64,000 nt of DNA, taken from positions 310,001 through 374,000 of the forward strand of contig JAMLIO010000001.1 of the NCBI GenBank assembly GCA_023954155.1. The letters are read 5' to 3'. Every line of letters starts with the position of its first letter. Position 1 is the stretch's first letter. Position numbers and translations under genes: made by a program. Origin of the DNA: Pseudobdellovibrionaceae bacterium (GTDB taxonomy: Bacteria > Bdellovibrionota > Bdellovibrionia > Bdellovibrionales > UBA1609). The notes below the pieces were generated by a model. The model saw only the letters and a list, made by a program, of their open reading frames with translations. It was not told the DNA's origin and did not search any database. Of this stretch, positions 27,198-37,483 are shown piece by piece.

Positions 27198-27273
27198 TCA
27201 GATGTAGCTCAGTCGGTAGAGCAGGTGACTGTTAATCACCCTGTCGGGGGTTCGAATCCCTCCATCTGAGCCA
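27198..27273 (+). tRNA. tRNA-Asn (GUU)
   Basis: Acceptor stem TCAGATG pairs with CATCTGA, followed by G and encoded CCA. The D arm is GCTCAGTCGGTAGAGC, the anticodon loop CTGTTAA (anticodon GTT), and the T arm GGGGGTTCGAATCCCTC. Confidence 0.96.
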
Positions 27274-27512
27274 TTTTGCATCATTTTTCTACAGACCAAA
27301 CTAAGAATAATAAAACATTTTGATCTATGTTAAAAAGAGTCTACGATGGGGCGCTAAGTGCTGTGCATTTAGGCACGCTCAAAAAGTGTAGATGCTGTCC
27401 CTTCTGTAATAAGATGTAAACGAAGTGTCAGGAAGAACAAACTACATGTGCTTAAGTTGTATTGAAACTGGTGATTTACATTAGAGTTTTAGGATAAGAA
27501 GTGGGGGAAGAC

Positions 27513-27851
27513 ATGAAATATTTTATTTTAACACTGTTCACACTGGTGGGGTTTAACGCTCATGCTGGAAAGATCAACTGTTTTGCAGATAATGGCTCTT
27601 GGACAGAAGTGGGCTTTGACGAAGACAATGAGATTGAATATGCCGTGATGCAAATCGGTCTTACAGATATGCAGATCATCAGAAAACCTGCTGTGGACAT
27701 TTTAGAAGTCACACCCCAAGGCCATGCTTTAAAGATCGATTTTTTTATTTTGCTAGATGAAACCGAAGAGATCGTTCTGATTATTGATGGGGACTACTAC
27801 ATGGACAAGTCGGGAATTTATAAGGTCACGTCCTGTATATATGTAGATTAA
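27513..27851 (+). CDS. Small exported protein, unknown function
   Basis: About 112 residues from ATG 27513 (MKYFILTL), preceded by GGGGGAAG. Signal peptide YFILTLFTLVGFNAHA; the mature part has two cysteines (KINCFAD and TSCIYVD) bracketing a beta-rich acidic domain, probably a single disulphide. About 240 bases separate it from the tRNA-Asn gene; that spacer contains an imperfect GTGC/GCAC hairpin but no gene I can support. Confidence 0.7.
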   Translation: MKYFILTLFTLVGFNAHAGKINCFADNGSWTEVGFDEDNEIEYAVMQIGLTDMQIIRKPAVDILEVTPQGHALKIDFFILLDETEEIVLIIDGDYYMDKSGIYKVTSCIYVD

Positions 27852-27934
27852 AGAGGAACTCTTTTGAGAGCGCGCGCTGGTGCTAGCACGAAAGATAAAT
27901 AAATGTTTAAATTTAGGGATGTTTTAAGGTGAGT

Positions 27935-29203
27935 ATGACAATAAGTGCATTTGTTCCTATTCTGTTAGTTGCGGTTTTTCTGTTGGGGTTAGTCATAGGC
28001 TACCTGCTTTCTAGGCTCAAATTTTATAAGAGCACGCAGGAAATAGACAAACTGAAATCAGAACTAGCACAATCACAATTTGCTCACGAGTTCTTGCAGA
28101 ATGAGCTGTCTGAAAAAAAACAACTGGTACTAGATATCAAGCGTGAACTTGAAGATAGCTTTAGAACCACTTCGGCAGAAATATTAGAAGAAAAATCAAA
28201 GAAGCTATTAGAAATGGCTCAATTGAGCTTTAAGAATGAAGTGGCCTCGCAAGATAAAGTGACAGAGCGAAGGGAACAGCATCTGCAAAAAGAGTTCAAA
28301 GATCTTTTTGCTCAAATACAGACTTATCAAAATAAACTTAATGAGTTTGAAAAAGAAAGAGAAAAGACTCTGGGTCTTGTCGAAGGGCAATTAAAGTACG
28401 TTGCTGAGACAGGAACCTATCTAAGCCAACAGACTCAATCCTTAAAAGAAGCTCTGACTAAACCCAACATTCGTGGACGCTGGGGAGAGCTGCAACTTAA
28501 AAACTGTGTTGAATTTGCAGGGATGTCAGAGTTTTGTGACTTTTCTACGCAAGAAGAATTCATTGAAGATGACAAGTCTCTAAAACCAGATTTGATTGTA
28601 AGGCTTCCATCAGGAAAAAGAATCATTGTGGATTCTAAAACACCGATGGACTCTTATTTGAAATCTGTTGACGAAAACAATGAAGATCTTAAAAAACAGC
28701 ATATCAAAGATCATGCACAACGGCTCAAAACACATATTCGCGAATTAGGTTCGAAAAAATATTTTGAAGCTGTAGGTTTTGAAAGTTTAGATCAAGTGAT
28801 TATGTTTTTACCTAATGAATCTTTTTTGTATGCCGCACTAGAAGCTGATAAAGAGATCATAGAGTACGCTCTTAAAAACAAAGTTTTGATTACCACACCA
28901 CCTACGTTTATTGCCCTACTTCGAGCCATACACATGGGTTGGGGTGAGCATAAGGTGTCTCAAAATGTTCGTCAGATTTATAATCAATCCAAAGAGCTAC
29001 AAAAAAGACTGCAAACATTTACCGAAACCTTTTTAAAAATTGAAGATCATCTACAAAAAAGTTTAGACACCTTTAAAAAAGCTAGAAATTCATTTGAAAG
29101 CCGAGTGCTAGTACAGGCTCGAAAGATCGAAAGTTTAGACCAAGGCATGGGCGAGCTGGTGTTAGACAGCGAGGATACGGTGACCTCTCCTCTCGAGAGT
29201 TAA
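27935..29203 (+). CDS. rmuC: DNA recombination protein RmuC
   Basis: A 422-residue RmuC homologue: N-terminal membrane anchor (FVPILLVAVFLLGLVIGYLL), a long coiled coil (about 35-150), then the nuclease-like RmuC core LTKPNIRGRWGELQLKNCVEFAGM, VDSKTPMDSYL and TTPPTFIALLRAI. The family limits illegitimate recombination and phage DNA in some bacteria. ATG 27935 is favoured by AAGG six bases upstream; GTG 27929 is possible. Confidence 0.92.
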   Translation: MTISAFVPILLVAVFLLGLVIGYLLSRLKFYKSTQEIDKLKSELAQSQFAHEFLQNELSEKKQLVLDIKRELEDSFRTTSAEILEEKSKKLLEMAQLSFKNEVASQDKVTERREQHLQKEFKDLFAQIQTYQNKLNEFEKEREKTLGLVEGQLKYVAETGTYLSQQTQSLKEALTKPNIRGRWGELQLKNCVEFAGMSEFCDFSTQEEFIEDDKSLKPDLIVRLPSGKRIIVDSKTPMDSYLKSVDENNEDLKKQHIKDHAQRLKTHIRELGSKKYFEAVGFESLDQVIMFLPNESFLYAALEADKEIIEYALKNKVLITTPPTFIALLRAIHMGWGEHKVSQNVRQIYNQSKELQKRLQTFTETFLKIEDHLQKSLDTFKKARNSFESRVLVQARKIESLDQGMGELVLDSEDTVTSPLES

Positions 29204-29214
29204 GAAAGGCTTTT

Positions 29215-29365
29215 GCGACCTGCGCGGAGCGAAGAGATAGGAGCAACACGCGGCCCAAGTTCCCTTTAGGGTCTGGTTTCCCCCGACCCTCGCAATGCCT
29301 AGATAGGAGCGGCTTTCAAGGGGTCTTTAATCTGTAAGGCAGCACCCCGATAATGCGACGCAATA
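29215..29365. other. GC-rich non-coding segment, possible structured RNA
   Basis: The 361-base gap between rmuC and groES holds no credible gene. Its first ~150 bases are visibly richer in G+C than the surroundings and contain AGGGTC/GACCCT and GGGGT/ACCCC stems and a direct repeat, GATAGGAGC, occurring twice. TTGCG near the start and CGCAA near the end could close the whole. I could not match it to 6S, SRP, tmRNA or RNase P signatures. The strand is undecided. Confidence 0.3.
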
Positions 29366-29473
29366 TACATGGTGTAAGCAGTAGAAAAATCAAGAGAAAC
29401 ACGGGCCTAGGTTTGAGTCAGTGTGAGCCCTTTTGATGGGCCGTAGTTTTTATAGAAAAATTTTCTGGGCTTA

Positions 29474-29501
29474 CTTGACTCTCATGACACAGGCTCCATA
29501 T
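29474..29501 (+). promoter_or_regulatory. Sigma-32-like heat-shock promoter of groES-groEL
   Basis: CTTGACT at 29474-29480 and CTCCATAT at 29494-29501 are separated by 13 bases. They match the sigma-32 consensus (CTTGAAA, 13-15 bases, CCCCATNT) with three mismatches in all. It lies about 60 bases before the groES start; no CIRCE repeat is present. Confidence 0.6.
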
Positions 29502-29564
29502 TGACCACATAAAAATAAAAAAATTTAGCCATTATAATGAGTTATTAAAATAGGAGGTCTATTC

Positions 29565-29864
29565 ATGGCAAAGGCAGTTAATGTTCGCCCGCTCAACGAT
29601 CGTATTTTGGTCAAAAGAACAGAGCAAGAAGATAAAACAGCTGGTGGTCTAATCATCCCTGATTCTGCAAAAGAAAAACAATCCAAAGGTGAGGTCGTTG
29701 CGGTGGGAGTCGGTCGCGTTACAGATGATGGAAAGACAATTCCATTAGAAGTTAAAGTGGGCGATAAGATTCTTTTTGGTACTTACGCTGGTACAGAACT
29801 TAAGATAGATGGTGTTGAATATCTAATGATGAGAGAAAACGAAGTTTTCGGTGTGATCAACTAA
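29565..29864 (+). CDS. groES: Co-chaperonin GroES
   Basis: A 99-residue protein forming the heptameric lid of the GroEL folding cage. [44 protein letters not shown] is the standard start with the mobile loop, and the C-terminus is [20 protein letters not shown] eight bases upstream. It is followed by groEL after 32 bases and preceded by a heat-shock-like promoter. Confidence 0.98.
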   Translation: MAKAVNVRPLNDRILVKRTEQEDKTAGGLIIPDSAKEKQSKGEVVAVGVGRVTDDGKTIPLEVKVGDKILFGTYAGTELKIDGVEYLMMRENEVFGVIN

Positions 29865-29896
29865 TTAAAAAATTAAAATACGTTTAGGAGTATTAA

Positions 29897-31537
<1,641 letters not shown>

Positions 31538-31587
31538 TGTCCTTTTATAGCGGTAAATTTGGTTTGCCGTATTTGAGTGACATAGAG

Positions 31588-31616
31588 AGCCCAGACACAA
31601 AGTCTGGGCTTTTTTT
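31588..31616 (+). terminator. Rho-independent terminator of groES-groEL
   Basis: AGCCCAGAC (31588-31596) and GTCTGGGCT (31602-31610) form a perfect 9-bp stem with loop ACAAA, followed by TTTTTT. Confidence 0.93.
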
Positions 31617-31698
31617 ATACCTAAGTCCAATCAAGAAAGATCCGACAGATCTACTTTTTAAAACTGACACCTGTTAATATGAAAAAAGGTGGTGTGTT

Positions 31699-32196
31699 AT
31701 GAGCGTGACATGGTTTATGATCAAAAGCATCTTTGTGACCTTTGTGATCATTTCGATTTTACAGTTGCGAATAGGTAAAGAAAATAGAACCCTGGAAGTT
31801 CATTTTACAAGTTGGATGAAGTCTTTGTCGGCATCGCGTAGAATTCAAAATATTGCTGAAGGGGGCCAGATGCTCACTTCTGACATTATTAAAGAATTCA
31901 CAACAGAGGATGGCTCTCGGGTGATCATCACTCGTCCTGTAGTTCAGCAACATTTGAAGGCGGAAGGCGAACGAGTAAAGCAGGTTTTACTTAAAGATAA
32001 TTCCAGTGTCGCACGCTTTTTACAGGGTCTAAAATTAGAAGTGGGTGATTTGACAACAGAGGCCCAAGAAAAACTCAAAGAGGAATTGCGCAAAGAGACT
32101 TTAAATACGTTGAAAGAAAATAAAAAAGGCCTTAGCTCTGAAGCCAAGGCTTTGAACAATGGTAAGTCTCAACCAAAGAGAGAGGAACTAAATTAA
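31699..32196 (+). CDS. Membrane-anchored protein of unknown function
   Basis: A 165-residue protein with one N-terminal transmembrane segment (MIKSIFVTFVIISILQL) and a soluble, charged remainder with coiled-coil-like content (EAQEKLKEELRKETLNTLKENKK). No family recognised. Its 3' end overlaps the convergent gene by 4 bases. Confidence 0.65.
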   Translation: MSVTWFMIKSIFVTFVIISILQLRIGKENRTLEVHFTSWMKSLSASRRIQNIAEGGQMLTSDIIKEFTTEDGSRVIITRPVVQQHLKAEGERVKQVLLKDNSSVARFLQGLKLEVGDLTTEAQEKLKEELRKETLNTLKENKKGLSSEAKALNNGKSQPKREELN

Positions 32197-32423
32197 GAAC
32201 CTTTCTTTTGAGAATAATCTGCACCTCTAGCGCCATCAGGTGATTCTTTTACTTTTCCTGCACAAGACGGATATAGAGAAGAGAAATTAAAGTTACAAGT
32301 AGAAACGCTGACATGGCGATCTTGTTTAGCTTGCTTGTCGCAATTAGGTGTATTTGCTGTTAAGGCAGCAAAAGAAATTTGGCTACTAAATAAGATAGCA
32401 ACTGTAATAGTGATAAGTTTCAT
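32193..32423 (-). CDS. Small exported Cys protein
   Basis: A 76-residue protein with a signal peptide (MKLITITVAILFSSQISFA) and a ~57-residue mature part with three cysteines (TPNCDKQ, STCNF, PSCAGK). GGGGG lies just before the ATG. A strong FliA-like promoter lies 147 bases upstream. Such small secreted proteins under a motility sigma factor could belong to a motile or attack stage; the function is unknown. Confidence 0.7.
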   Translation of the reverse strand: MKLITITVAILFSSQISFAALTANTPNCDKQAKQDRHVSVSTCNFNFSSLYPSCAGKVKESPDGARGADYSQKKGS

Positions 32424-32569
32424 TTTAAACCCCCATTGTTAGCATTTGTGTTGCGAGAGTTATGCCACATATTTTGTCGTCTAGTGCTGTTAAAATCGTT
32501 TTTAAACCTCTTTTAAGCAGCAAACTTGTTAATGGTCTTTGATGCTGTCAAAAATATTAACATACAATA

Positions 32570-32597
32570 CTATCGGCAAATCAGGATGTGTGCTTTA
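32570..32597 (-). promoter_or_regulatory. FliA (sigma-28)-like promoter
   Basis: On the minus strand TAAAGCAC (32597-32590), 12 bases, then GCCGATAG (32577-32570). This matches the sigma-28 consensus TAAAGTTT-N11/12-GCCGATAA at TAAAG and GCCGATA. It reads toward the small exported protein gene ending at 32193. Confidence 0.55.
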
Positions 32598-32632
32598 AGA
32601 TAAATGGGTCACAGAGAGCGGCTTTAAGCTAG

Positions 32633-33337
32633 ATGGATAAAAGTAGTATAGTTGAGTTTATGGAATTACAAAAGAAGATTCTCATTACAGGTTTTGAAGC
32701 GTTTGCGGATTATGAGCATAATCCTACACAGCGGTTGATAGAAGATCTATCTCAACTGCACTTGTCTCATATTGAAACACTTTTGCTACCAGTAAGTTAC
32801 AAACAAGCATTTGCAAAACTCAAAGAAGCTTTGGATGAACAACAAGTGGACTATGTGATTTGCACTGGGTTGGCTTATAACAGAGAAGTTATCAATATAG
32901 AAAGAATCGCGATAAATTGTGAATCTGCACACATCGCAGATAATGATATGGATATGGCATTAGAAAGACCTATTGTGTTTAATGGACGGGAGGCCTTTTT
33001 TTCCACCCTCCCTATTGTTGAAATCGTTGAGCATTTAAATCAAAAGGGATTTGAGGCAAAAATCTCTAATACGGCAGGCACTTATGTGTGTAACTCTTTA
33101 ATGTATCAGCTCCTAGATTACATAGCTAATAAGAGCACAGTGGGGAGGGAAGCATCTTTGGTCTCTAACAGCGCTCCAAGGCAAAGACCAGATTTAGAAA
33201 AAAATAGGACTCCAATACGTGCGGGCTTTATACACTATCCTCCTTCCACATTAAATTTTGAAAAATCCCAATGGCCTCCACAACGAATTTTGCAAGCCAC
33301 ACTTGAAATACTAAAGTGCTGCGAAAAAGAAATTTAA
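32633..33337 (+). CDS. pcp: Pyroglutamyl-peptidase I (Pcp)
   Basis: Up to 234 residues; the true start may be ATG 32660 (MELQKKIL). A cysteine peptidase of family C15 that removes N-terminal pyroglutamate. The triad regions are visible: Glu in GLAYNREVINIER, Cys in NTAGTYVCNSLMY and His in AGFIHYPP. The fold entry ILITGFEAFADYEHNPTQ is typical (ITGFEPF..NPS). It is longer than most Pcp because of an insert around SAPRQRPDLEKNRT. Cytoplasmic; role in peptide catabolism inferred. Confidence 0.88.
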   Translation: MDKSSIVEFMELQKKILITGFEAFADYEHNPTQRLIEDLSQLHLSHIETLLLPVSYKQAFAKLKEALDEQQVDYVICTGLAYNREVINIERIAINCESAHIADNDMDMALERPIVFNGREAFFSTLPIVEIVEHLNQKGFEAKISNTAGTYVCNSLMYQLLDYIANKSTVGREASLVSNSAPRQRPDLEKNRTPIRAGFIHYPPSTLNFEKSQWPPQRILQATLEILKCCEKEI

Positions 33338-33474
33338 TAGAAATCCTGAGCGTCTTCACGATCTAAAACTCCACTTTGTTTTAAGTGTTATGGATGAGTG
33401 ACCACGAGGGTTTGCTTTGGCCTCTCAATCATGATCTTAAGCCTCCTCATTGTTTTGGAATTTGTGAAACAGAT

Positions 33475-35082
33475 TTAATAAAAGGCTTTATGGGCGATAG
33501 GGAATCTTCTGCCTCTACCAAAAGAATGCCCTGTCACCTTTAGAATAGGTGGGGCTTGCCATCTTTTAAATTCACTTTTCATTAAGGCATTTAAAGTCCA
33601 TTTGTCAGTAGGTGTTGTGGGCTTTAAACAGTGTTCAACAATTTTAGTGACAGATTTATCCAGAAGAACGTACTCAGGCAATGAATCTTGGTCTTTTTGA
33701 TTTTCTCGTAACTCTGCAGAAGGAGCGCGAGTGATGATCTCATCAGGAATCACCTCCCGAGATGCGTTCATGTCTCTTGCCAGTTTATAGACTTGAGTTT
33801 TTGTAAGGTCGGCAATCGGAGAAAGACCACCGCACATGTCTCCATATAGTGTGGTGTAGCCTACAGCCATTTCAGTTTTATTGCCTGTGGATAAAAGCAT
33901 AGAACCAAATTGATTAGAGTAGGCCATTAAGATATTGCCTCGAATACGAGCTTGGAGATTTTCATGCACCAAACTGAAAGAATTTAAATTCAAATGTTCA
34001 TCAAGATGTTTAGAGAAGGTTCCAAAGATTTCATCAATAGGAAATTGTAAAAGAGGTTGGCCCATATTTTTACAAAGTCTCAAAGAAAGATCTGCGCTGA
34101 GTTTGGCATTAAACTTTGTAGGCATATAAATCGCTGTAACATTTTCTGAGCCTAATGCCTTGCAGGCGAGGACATACACAACTGCCGAGTCAATGCCACC
34201 GCTTAGACCAAGATGCGCTTTCGTAAACCCAGTTTTTTTAAAAAAGTCTTTAATACCTAAAATAAGGGCATCTTCAATGCAGCCACTTTTAACAGAGATT
34301 TCCTTAGTATTTGAAATCTGTGAAAGATCAATAGAAGATAAATCCTCTTTAAATATAGAGAGCTGTTTAATAATCTGGCCCTTCTTATTTGCAACTAACG
34401 AGCCTCCATCAAAGATAGTTTCGTCTTGTGCTCCCACTTGATTGACATAGATCATTGGCGCCTTAACGGCGTTACATGTTTTTTCGATGATCAATTTTCT
34501 CTGTTTGCTTTTAGTAAGAGTGTAAGGTGAAGCACTTAAATTTATAATAAGGTCGCATTTGTTTTTTAAAGAGAGAAGAGGATTTTTACTATACAGTGCC
34601 CTTTGTTGTGTTTCCCAAGCCCATATATCTTCGCAAAGAGTGACAAGAATCTTTTTACCCTTAAAGGATATAAAATTTTTATTCATATCCCCAGATTCAA
34701 AGTGACGACTCTCATCAAAGATGTCGTAGGTAGGTAACAACTGTTTGTGGAAAACTTTGTGTATTTTGTGAGTAGAAATCAATGCCGCAGAATTTCGAAA
34801 CCTTTTACCTCGGCGATCCGTGTTGAGGTCAATAAAACCAATAAGTGCGGCGATACCCTTCGGCATTTTCTTTTTTATAACGTCGATATATTTCAGTTGC
34901 TCTTTTACGATGGACTCACGCTCTAATAAATCTGCGGGGTAGTATCCAAATAGGCAACATTCTGGGAACACTACTAAGTCACTGCCTTCTTCATAAGCCT
35001 CTTGAATCCGAGCAAGGATCTGTTGGCTGTTAAACTGGAAGTCTCCTAGAGTGGGGTTGATTTGGGCTAAACTCACTTTCAT
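33475..35082 (-). CDS. nadE: Glutamine-dependent NAD+ synthetase
   Basis: A 535-residue two-domain enzyme that amidates nicotinic acid adenine dinucleotide. The N-terminal nitrilase-type glutaminase domain has Glu in VVFPECCLFGYYP, Lys in FHKQLLPTYDIF and catalytic Cys in VTLCEDIW. The C-terminal ammonia-dependent synthetase has the PP-loop LGLSGGIDSAVVY and STGNKTEMAVGYTTLYGD. Start ATG 35082 gives the usual N-terminus MKVSLAQINPTLGD. Monocistronic by spacing. Confidence 0.96.
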   Translation of the reverse strand: MKVSLAQINPTLGDFQFNSQQILARIQEAYEEGSDLVVFPECCLFGYYPADLLERESIVKEQLKYIDVIKKKMPKGIAALIGFIDLNTDRRGKRFRNSAALISTHKIHKVFHKQLLPTYDIFDESRHFESGDMNKNFISFKGKKILVTLCEDIWAWETQQRALYSKNPLLSLKNKCDLIINLSASPYTLTKSKQRKLIIEKTCNAVKAPMIYVNQVGAQDETIFDGGSLVANKKGQIIKQLSIFKEDLSSIDLSQISNTKEISVKSGCIEDALILGIKDFFKKTGFTKAHLGLSGGIDSAVVYVLACKALGSENVTAIYMPTKFNAKLSADLSLRLCKNMGQPLLQFPIDEIFGTFSKHLDEHLNLNSFSLVHENLQARIRGNILMAYSNQFGSMLLSTGNKTEMAVGYTTLYGDMCGGLSPIADLTKTQVYKLARDMNASREVIPDEIITRAPSAELRENQKDQDSLPEYVLLDKSVTKIVEHCLKPTTPTDKWTLNALMKSEFKRWQAPPILKVTGHSFGRGRRFPIAHKAFY

Positions 35083-35166
35083 GTGTCTGTTGTATTATAA
35101 TCACGTTAGACAGGCAATGAGTTCCTATATGTAAGGGATCTCATTAAAGCAAAGGGTCTTTAAATT

Positions 35167-36093
35167 CTAATCTCCGCCTGACATGCTCTTTCTTAAGCTA
35201 TTGAGCTGCAAGACGACCATCAGAACTAAAGCAAATATGATCCCCCCGATGATGAGGTATCGAATATATTTACCGAAATCTAGTCCAAGATCGACATTTT
35301 CGTTAGTTATCCCACCCATTTTTTGTGGAGCAGGCATTTGAGCAGTGAAGCCACTTTTTCTTAGGCCCTCAACCTGATTATCTCGTTTAGCCTTAGGTGG
35401 TTCTGTGGGATTGCGTACGGATGCTAGTTTTTCTTCTTCGGGCTTTCGCTCAACAGGAATAGTACCAGAGATACCACGACCAAGATCTTGATCGTATTTA
35501 TAAAAGGCATTTTGGCCACGCTGAATGCCATCGCCGTTCCCATCGACATTGATTTTGGCAGCAAGTTTTTGGCCTCGGTTAGAGCCACTAGACCCACCAC
35601 CTCCACCAGAGCCGCTTCCACCGCCTGATTCTGTAAGGGCCCCACTTCTGTTTTGGCTAAGGCCATTATTGCCAGAGTTACCGCTTCCTGAATTGTTGGA
35701 ATTGTTACCTGAGTTGCCACTTTTATTATTAGCCCCTCGTCTAGAGTCAGAGTCTGAATCACTGGAACTACTACTTCCTGTATCACCTGAAGAACCGCTG
35801 CCTCCACTTGTGCCACTAGACTCTGCAAGACTAGAGGCTTGGAGCCCTTCAAGATCACATTCGCTACTGGGATTATTGACTAGAATAAAAGGGAGCTGAC
35901 CAGTTTCAAGTAAGCACTGAATGTATTCCCCGACATTGTGTTTTAAATAATCCCCTAATGGCTTAATAAAATGTATAGACAGACCTACGATGAGGGAAAG
36001 TGTCACAATCAACATAAGAACGTATTCAAAGACCGCTTGCCCTGACTGAAATGTGGACTGTCTTATTTTGGAACGTATAGATTTTTTATACAC
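35167..36093 (-). CDS. Tad-associated pilin-like protein with Ser/Gly/Asn-rich stalk
   Basis: About 308 residues if begun at GTG 36093; ATG 36153 is possible but would read through the divergent gene's start. The N-terminus has a type IVb prepilin-like site, SG|QAVFEYVLML (Glu at +5), followed by a hydrophobic helix. Then come an ~100-residue Ser/Gly/Asn-rich low-complexity region, a Ca-loop-like DGNGDGIQ, a basic linker and a second transmembrane helix near the C-terminus (YLIIGGIIFALVLMVVL). It is divergent from, and adjacent to, the main tad locus. Confidence 0.7.
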   Translation of the reverse strand: MYKKSIRSKIRQSTFQSGQAVFEYVLMLIVTLSLIVGLSIHFIKPLGDYLKHNVGEYIQCLLETGQLPFILVNNPSSECDLEGLQASSLAESSGTSGGSGSSGDTGSSSSSDSDSDSRRGANNKSGNSGNNSNNSGSGNSGNNGLSQNRSGALTESGGGSGSGGGGGSSGSNRGQKLAAKINVDGNGDGIQRGQNAFYKYDQDLGRGISGTIPVERKPEEEKLASVRNPTEPPKAKRDNQVEGLRKSGFTAQMPAPQKMGGITNENVDLGLDFGKYIRYLIIGGIIFALVLMVVLQLNSLRKSMSGGD

Positions 36094-36103
36094 TTGCCGA
36101 TAA
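36076..36103 (+). promoter_or_regulatory. FliA (sigma-28)-like promoter before the tad locus
   Basis: TATAGATT (36076-36083), 12 bases, GCCGATAA (36096-36103): a perfect -10 and six of eight -35 positions. It is directly upstream of the TPR gene, whose ribosome-binding site GGAGGG starts at 36111. Confidence 0.6.
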
Positions 36104-36124
36104 GTGTTTGGGAGGGTGAGTAAA

Positions 36125-37378
36125 ATGCAGAAAGTCTTTAATATGTTCCACATATTAAAACATATCGGGAAGTTGGCTTGGAATATTAAAGAAAGCTTTC
36201 TTTTTCTCTGTATTTTATTTGTTCCTGTCTTCGGCTTAAAGGCCCAGACCCTTGAGCAGTTATTTCATGAAGAAGCTTATAAAGAAATGGTCGAAAAGTA
36301 CGGCGCTGGCTTCAGAGATCTGGGTCTTAAAGAGTTAATCTTATTAAGTACGGCCTACGACAGAATAGATAACAAAGAAGAGCAGGTTAAAGTTTTAGAA
36401 CAGATACTAAGAATTAAACCGAAATATTTTAAGGCTCACTATCAACTGGCAGAAGTCAGTAAAGAGATCGCTTATGGCAGAATAAAAAGTGGTAAGCAGT
36501 ACGAAAATTATGAAGACTACTTAAATAAAATGATGGAAAACTATAAGGCGGCTATTCAAATAGAGCCTCGTAATGTCCTTCCTTATAGAGGGATGATGTC
36601 AGTGATTAAAGACCAAGAGAATGTCAATGAAGGCATTGCGCTCTCAAAAGAGATGATCAAAATCTTTAAAGAAACTCCAGAAACCATTATGAATCTGTGT
36701 TATTGGAACAGTAAGTTTGGTTTAGTAGAACAGACACGAAGTGCTTGTCAGAAAGCCTCGGAGCTTAATCCAGACAATGCAGAACCTTTGGTTTTTGTAG
36801 CCAGAACCTATCAGGATTCAGGTGAAAAAGAAAAATACGAAAAGATGATGTTGGATCTATTTAAACGTTATCCCAACGATACGGAAGTGATCCAAAGAGT
36901 GGGGATGATTTATTATGACAACAAAGATTTTTATCATGCTGAAAAGGTCTTAAAACGGAACTCTGATCCACAAAGAGAACTATCTTTAGTGTATTTGGGT
37001 CAGTCGTATTTTCAGAACGAAAAATATAACGATGCGCTTGGTTTGTTGAACAGCTCTTGTGAAAATTTAGAAGATCACAAAAAGGACCTTTTACGTTTTT
37101 ATGAGGGAAATTTGAGACGCCTAGAGCAGAATGAAGATCAAGGATTAAGATTTAAATTTCAGAGGGCCATAAATAACTGTAAAACATTTATTGCTAAAGA
37201 GAAAGAAATCAGAGTCAGAGCAGGTCATTTTGAAAGAGGAATCAGATTGCCCAACAGTGCACGTTCTTTAAGCGGGAGCACTATACGAGAAAAGCGGGAG
37301 TCCTATGAGCAACAGATGCGCAAGGGCAATGAATTTAAACCCAGTACAGGTGCCAGCAAACAAATGAGTGGGCAATAA
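36125..37378 (+). CDS. Exported TPR protein at the head of the tad locus
   Basis: About 417 residues from ATG 36125 (MQKVFNMFHILK), with GGAGGG 8 bases upstream. A signal peptide-like stretch (FLFLCILFVPVFGLKAQ) precedes tetratricopeptide-like repeats throughout (e.g. HYQLAEVSKEIAYGR, NLCYWNSKFGLVEQTRSACQKASELNPDNAEPLVFVARTYQDSG). TadD-type TPR lipoproteins help assemble the Tad secretin; this protein has no lipobox but is positioned like them. Transcribed toward flp with ~105 bases between. Confidence 0.75.
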   Translation: MQKVFNMFHILKHIGKLAWNIKESFLFLCILFVPVFGLKAQTLEQLFHEEAYKEMVEKYGAGFRDLGLKELILLSTAYDRIDNKEEQVKVLEQILRIKPKYFKAHYQLAEVSKEIAYGRIKSGKQYENYEDYLNKMMENYKAAIQIEPRNVLPYRGMMSVIKDQENVNEGIALSKEMIKIFKETPETIMNLCYWNSKFGLVEQTRSACQKASELNPDNAEPLVFVARTYQDSGEKEKYEKMMLDLFKRYPNDTEVIQRVGMIYYDNKDFYHAEKVLKRNSDPQRELSLVYLGQSYFQNEKYNDALGLLNSSCENLEDHKKDLLRFYEGNLRRLEQNEDQGLRFKFQRAINNCKTFIAKEKEIRVRAGHFERGIRLPNSARSLSGSTIREKRESYEQQMRKGNEFKPSTGASKQMSGQ

Positions 37379-37423
37379 TTTTTGTATCAAAATAAGAAAA
37401 TTTAAAAAACTAAGAGGAACTTA

Positions 37424-37451
37424 TTTAGTTTTCTATTTGAGAACCCGATAT
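37424..37451 (+). promoter_or_regulatory. FliA-like promoter of flp
   Basis: TTTAGTTT (37424-37431), 12 bases, CCCGATAT (37444-37451), immediately before the strong AAGGAGG ribosome-binding site of the Flp pilin gene. Both elements match 6 of 8 consensus positions. Confidence 0.5.
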
Positions 37452-37483
37452 TTAATTATGTCTTCATAAGGAGGAAGCTAGTA

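Noticed and set aside
27280-27510. Possible small RNA after tRNA-Asn
   Set aside because: Only short imperfect stems (GTGC/GCAC, TCTAC/GTAGA) without a promoter or terminator; not enough to call a gene.
29215-29365. c-di-GMP riboswitch, 6S, SRP, tmRNA or RNase P RNA
   Set aside because: None of their conserved sequence signatures could be located; kept only as an unassigned structured region.
29400-29564. CIRCE/HrcA operator before groES
   Set aside because: No TTAGCACTC-N9-GAGTGCTAA-type inverted repeat is present; a sigma-32-like promoter explains heat-shock control better.
35525-35899. Pro/Glu/Leu-rich plus-strand frame
   Set aside because: It is antisense to the Ser/Gly/Asn-rich region of the pilin-like gene; the low-complexity composition explains the open frame.
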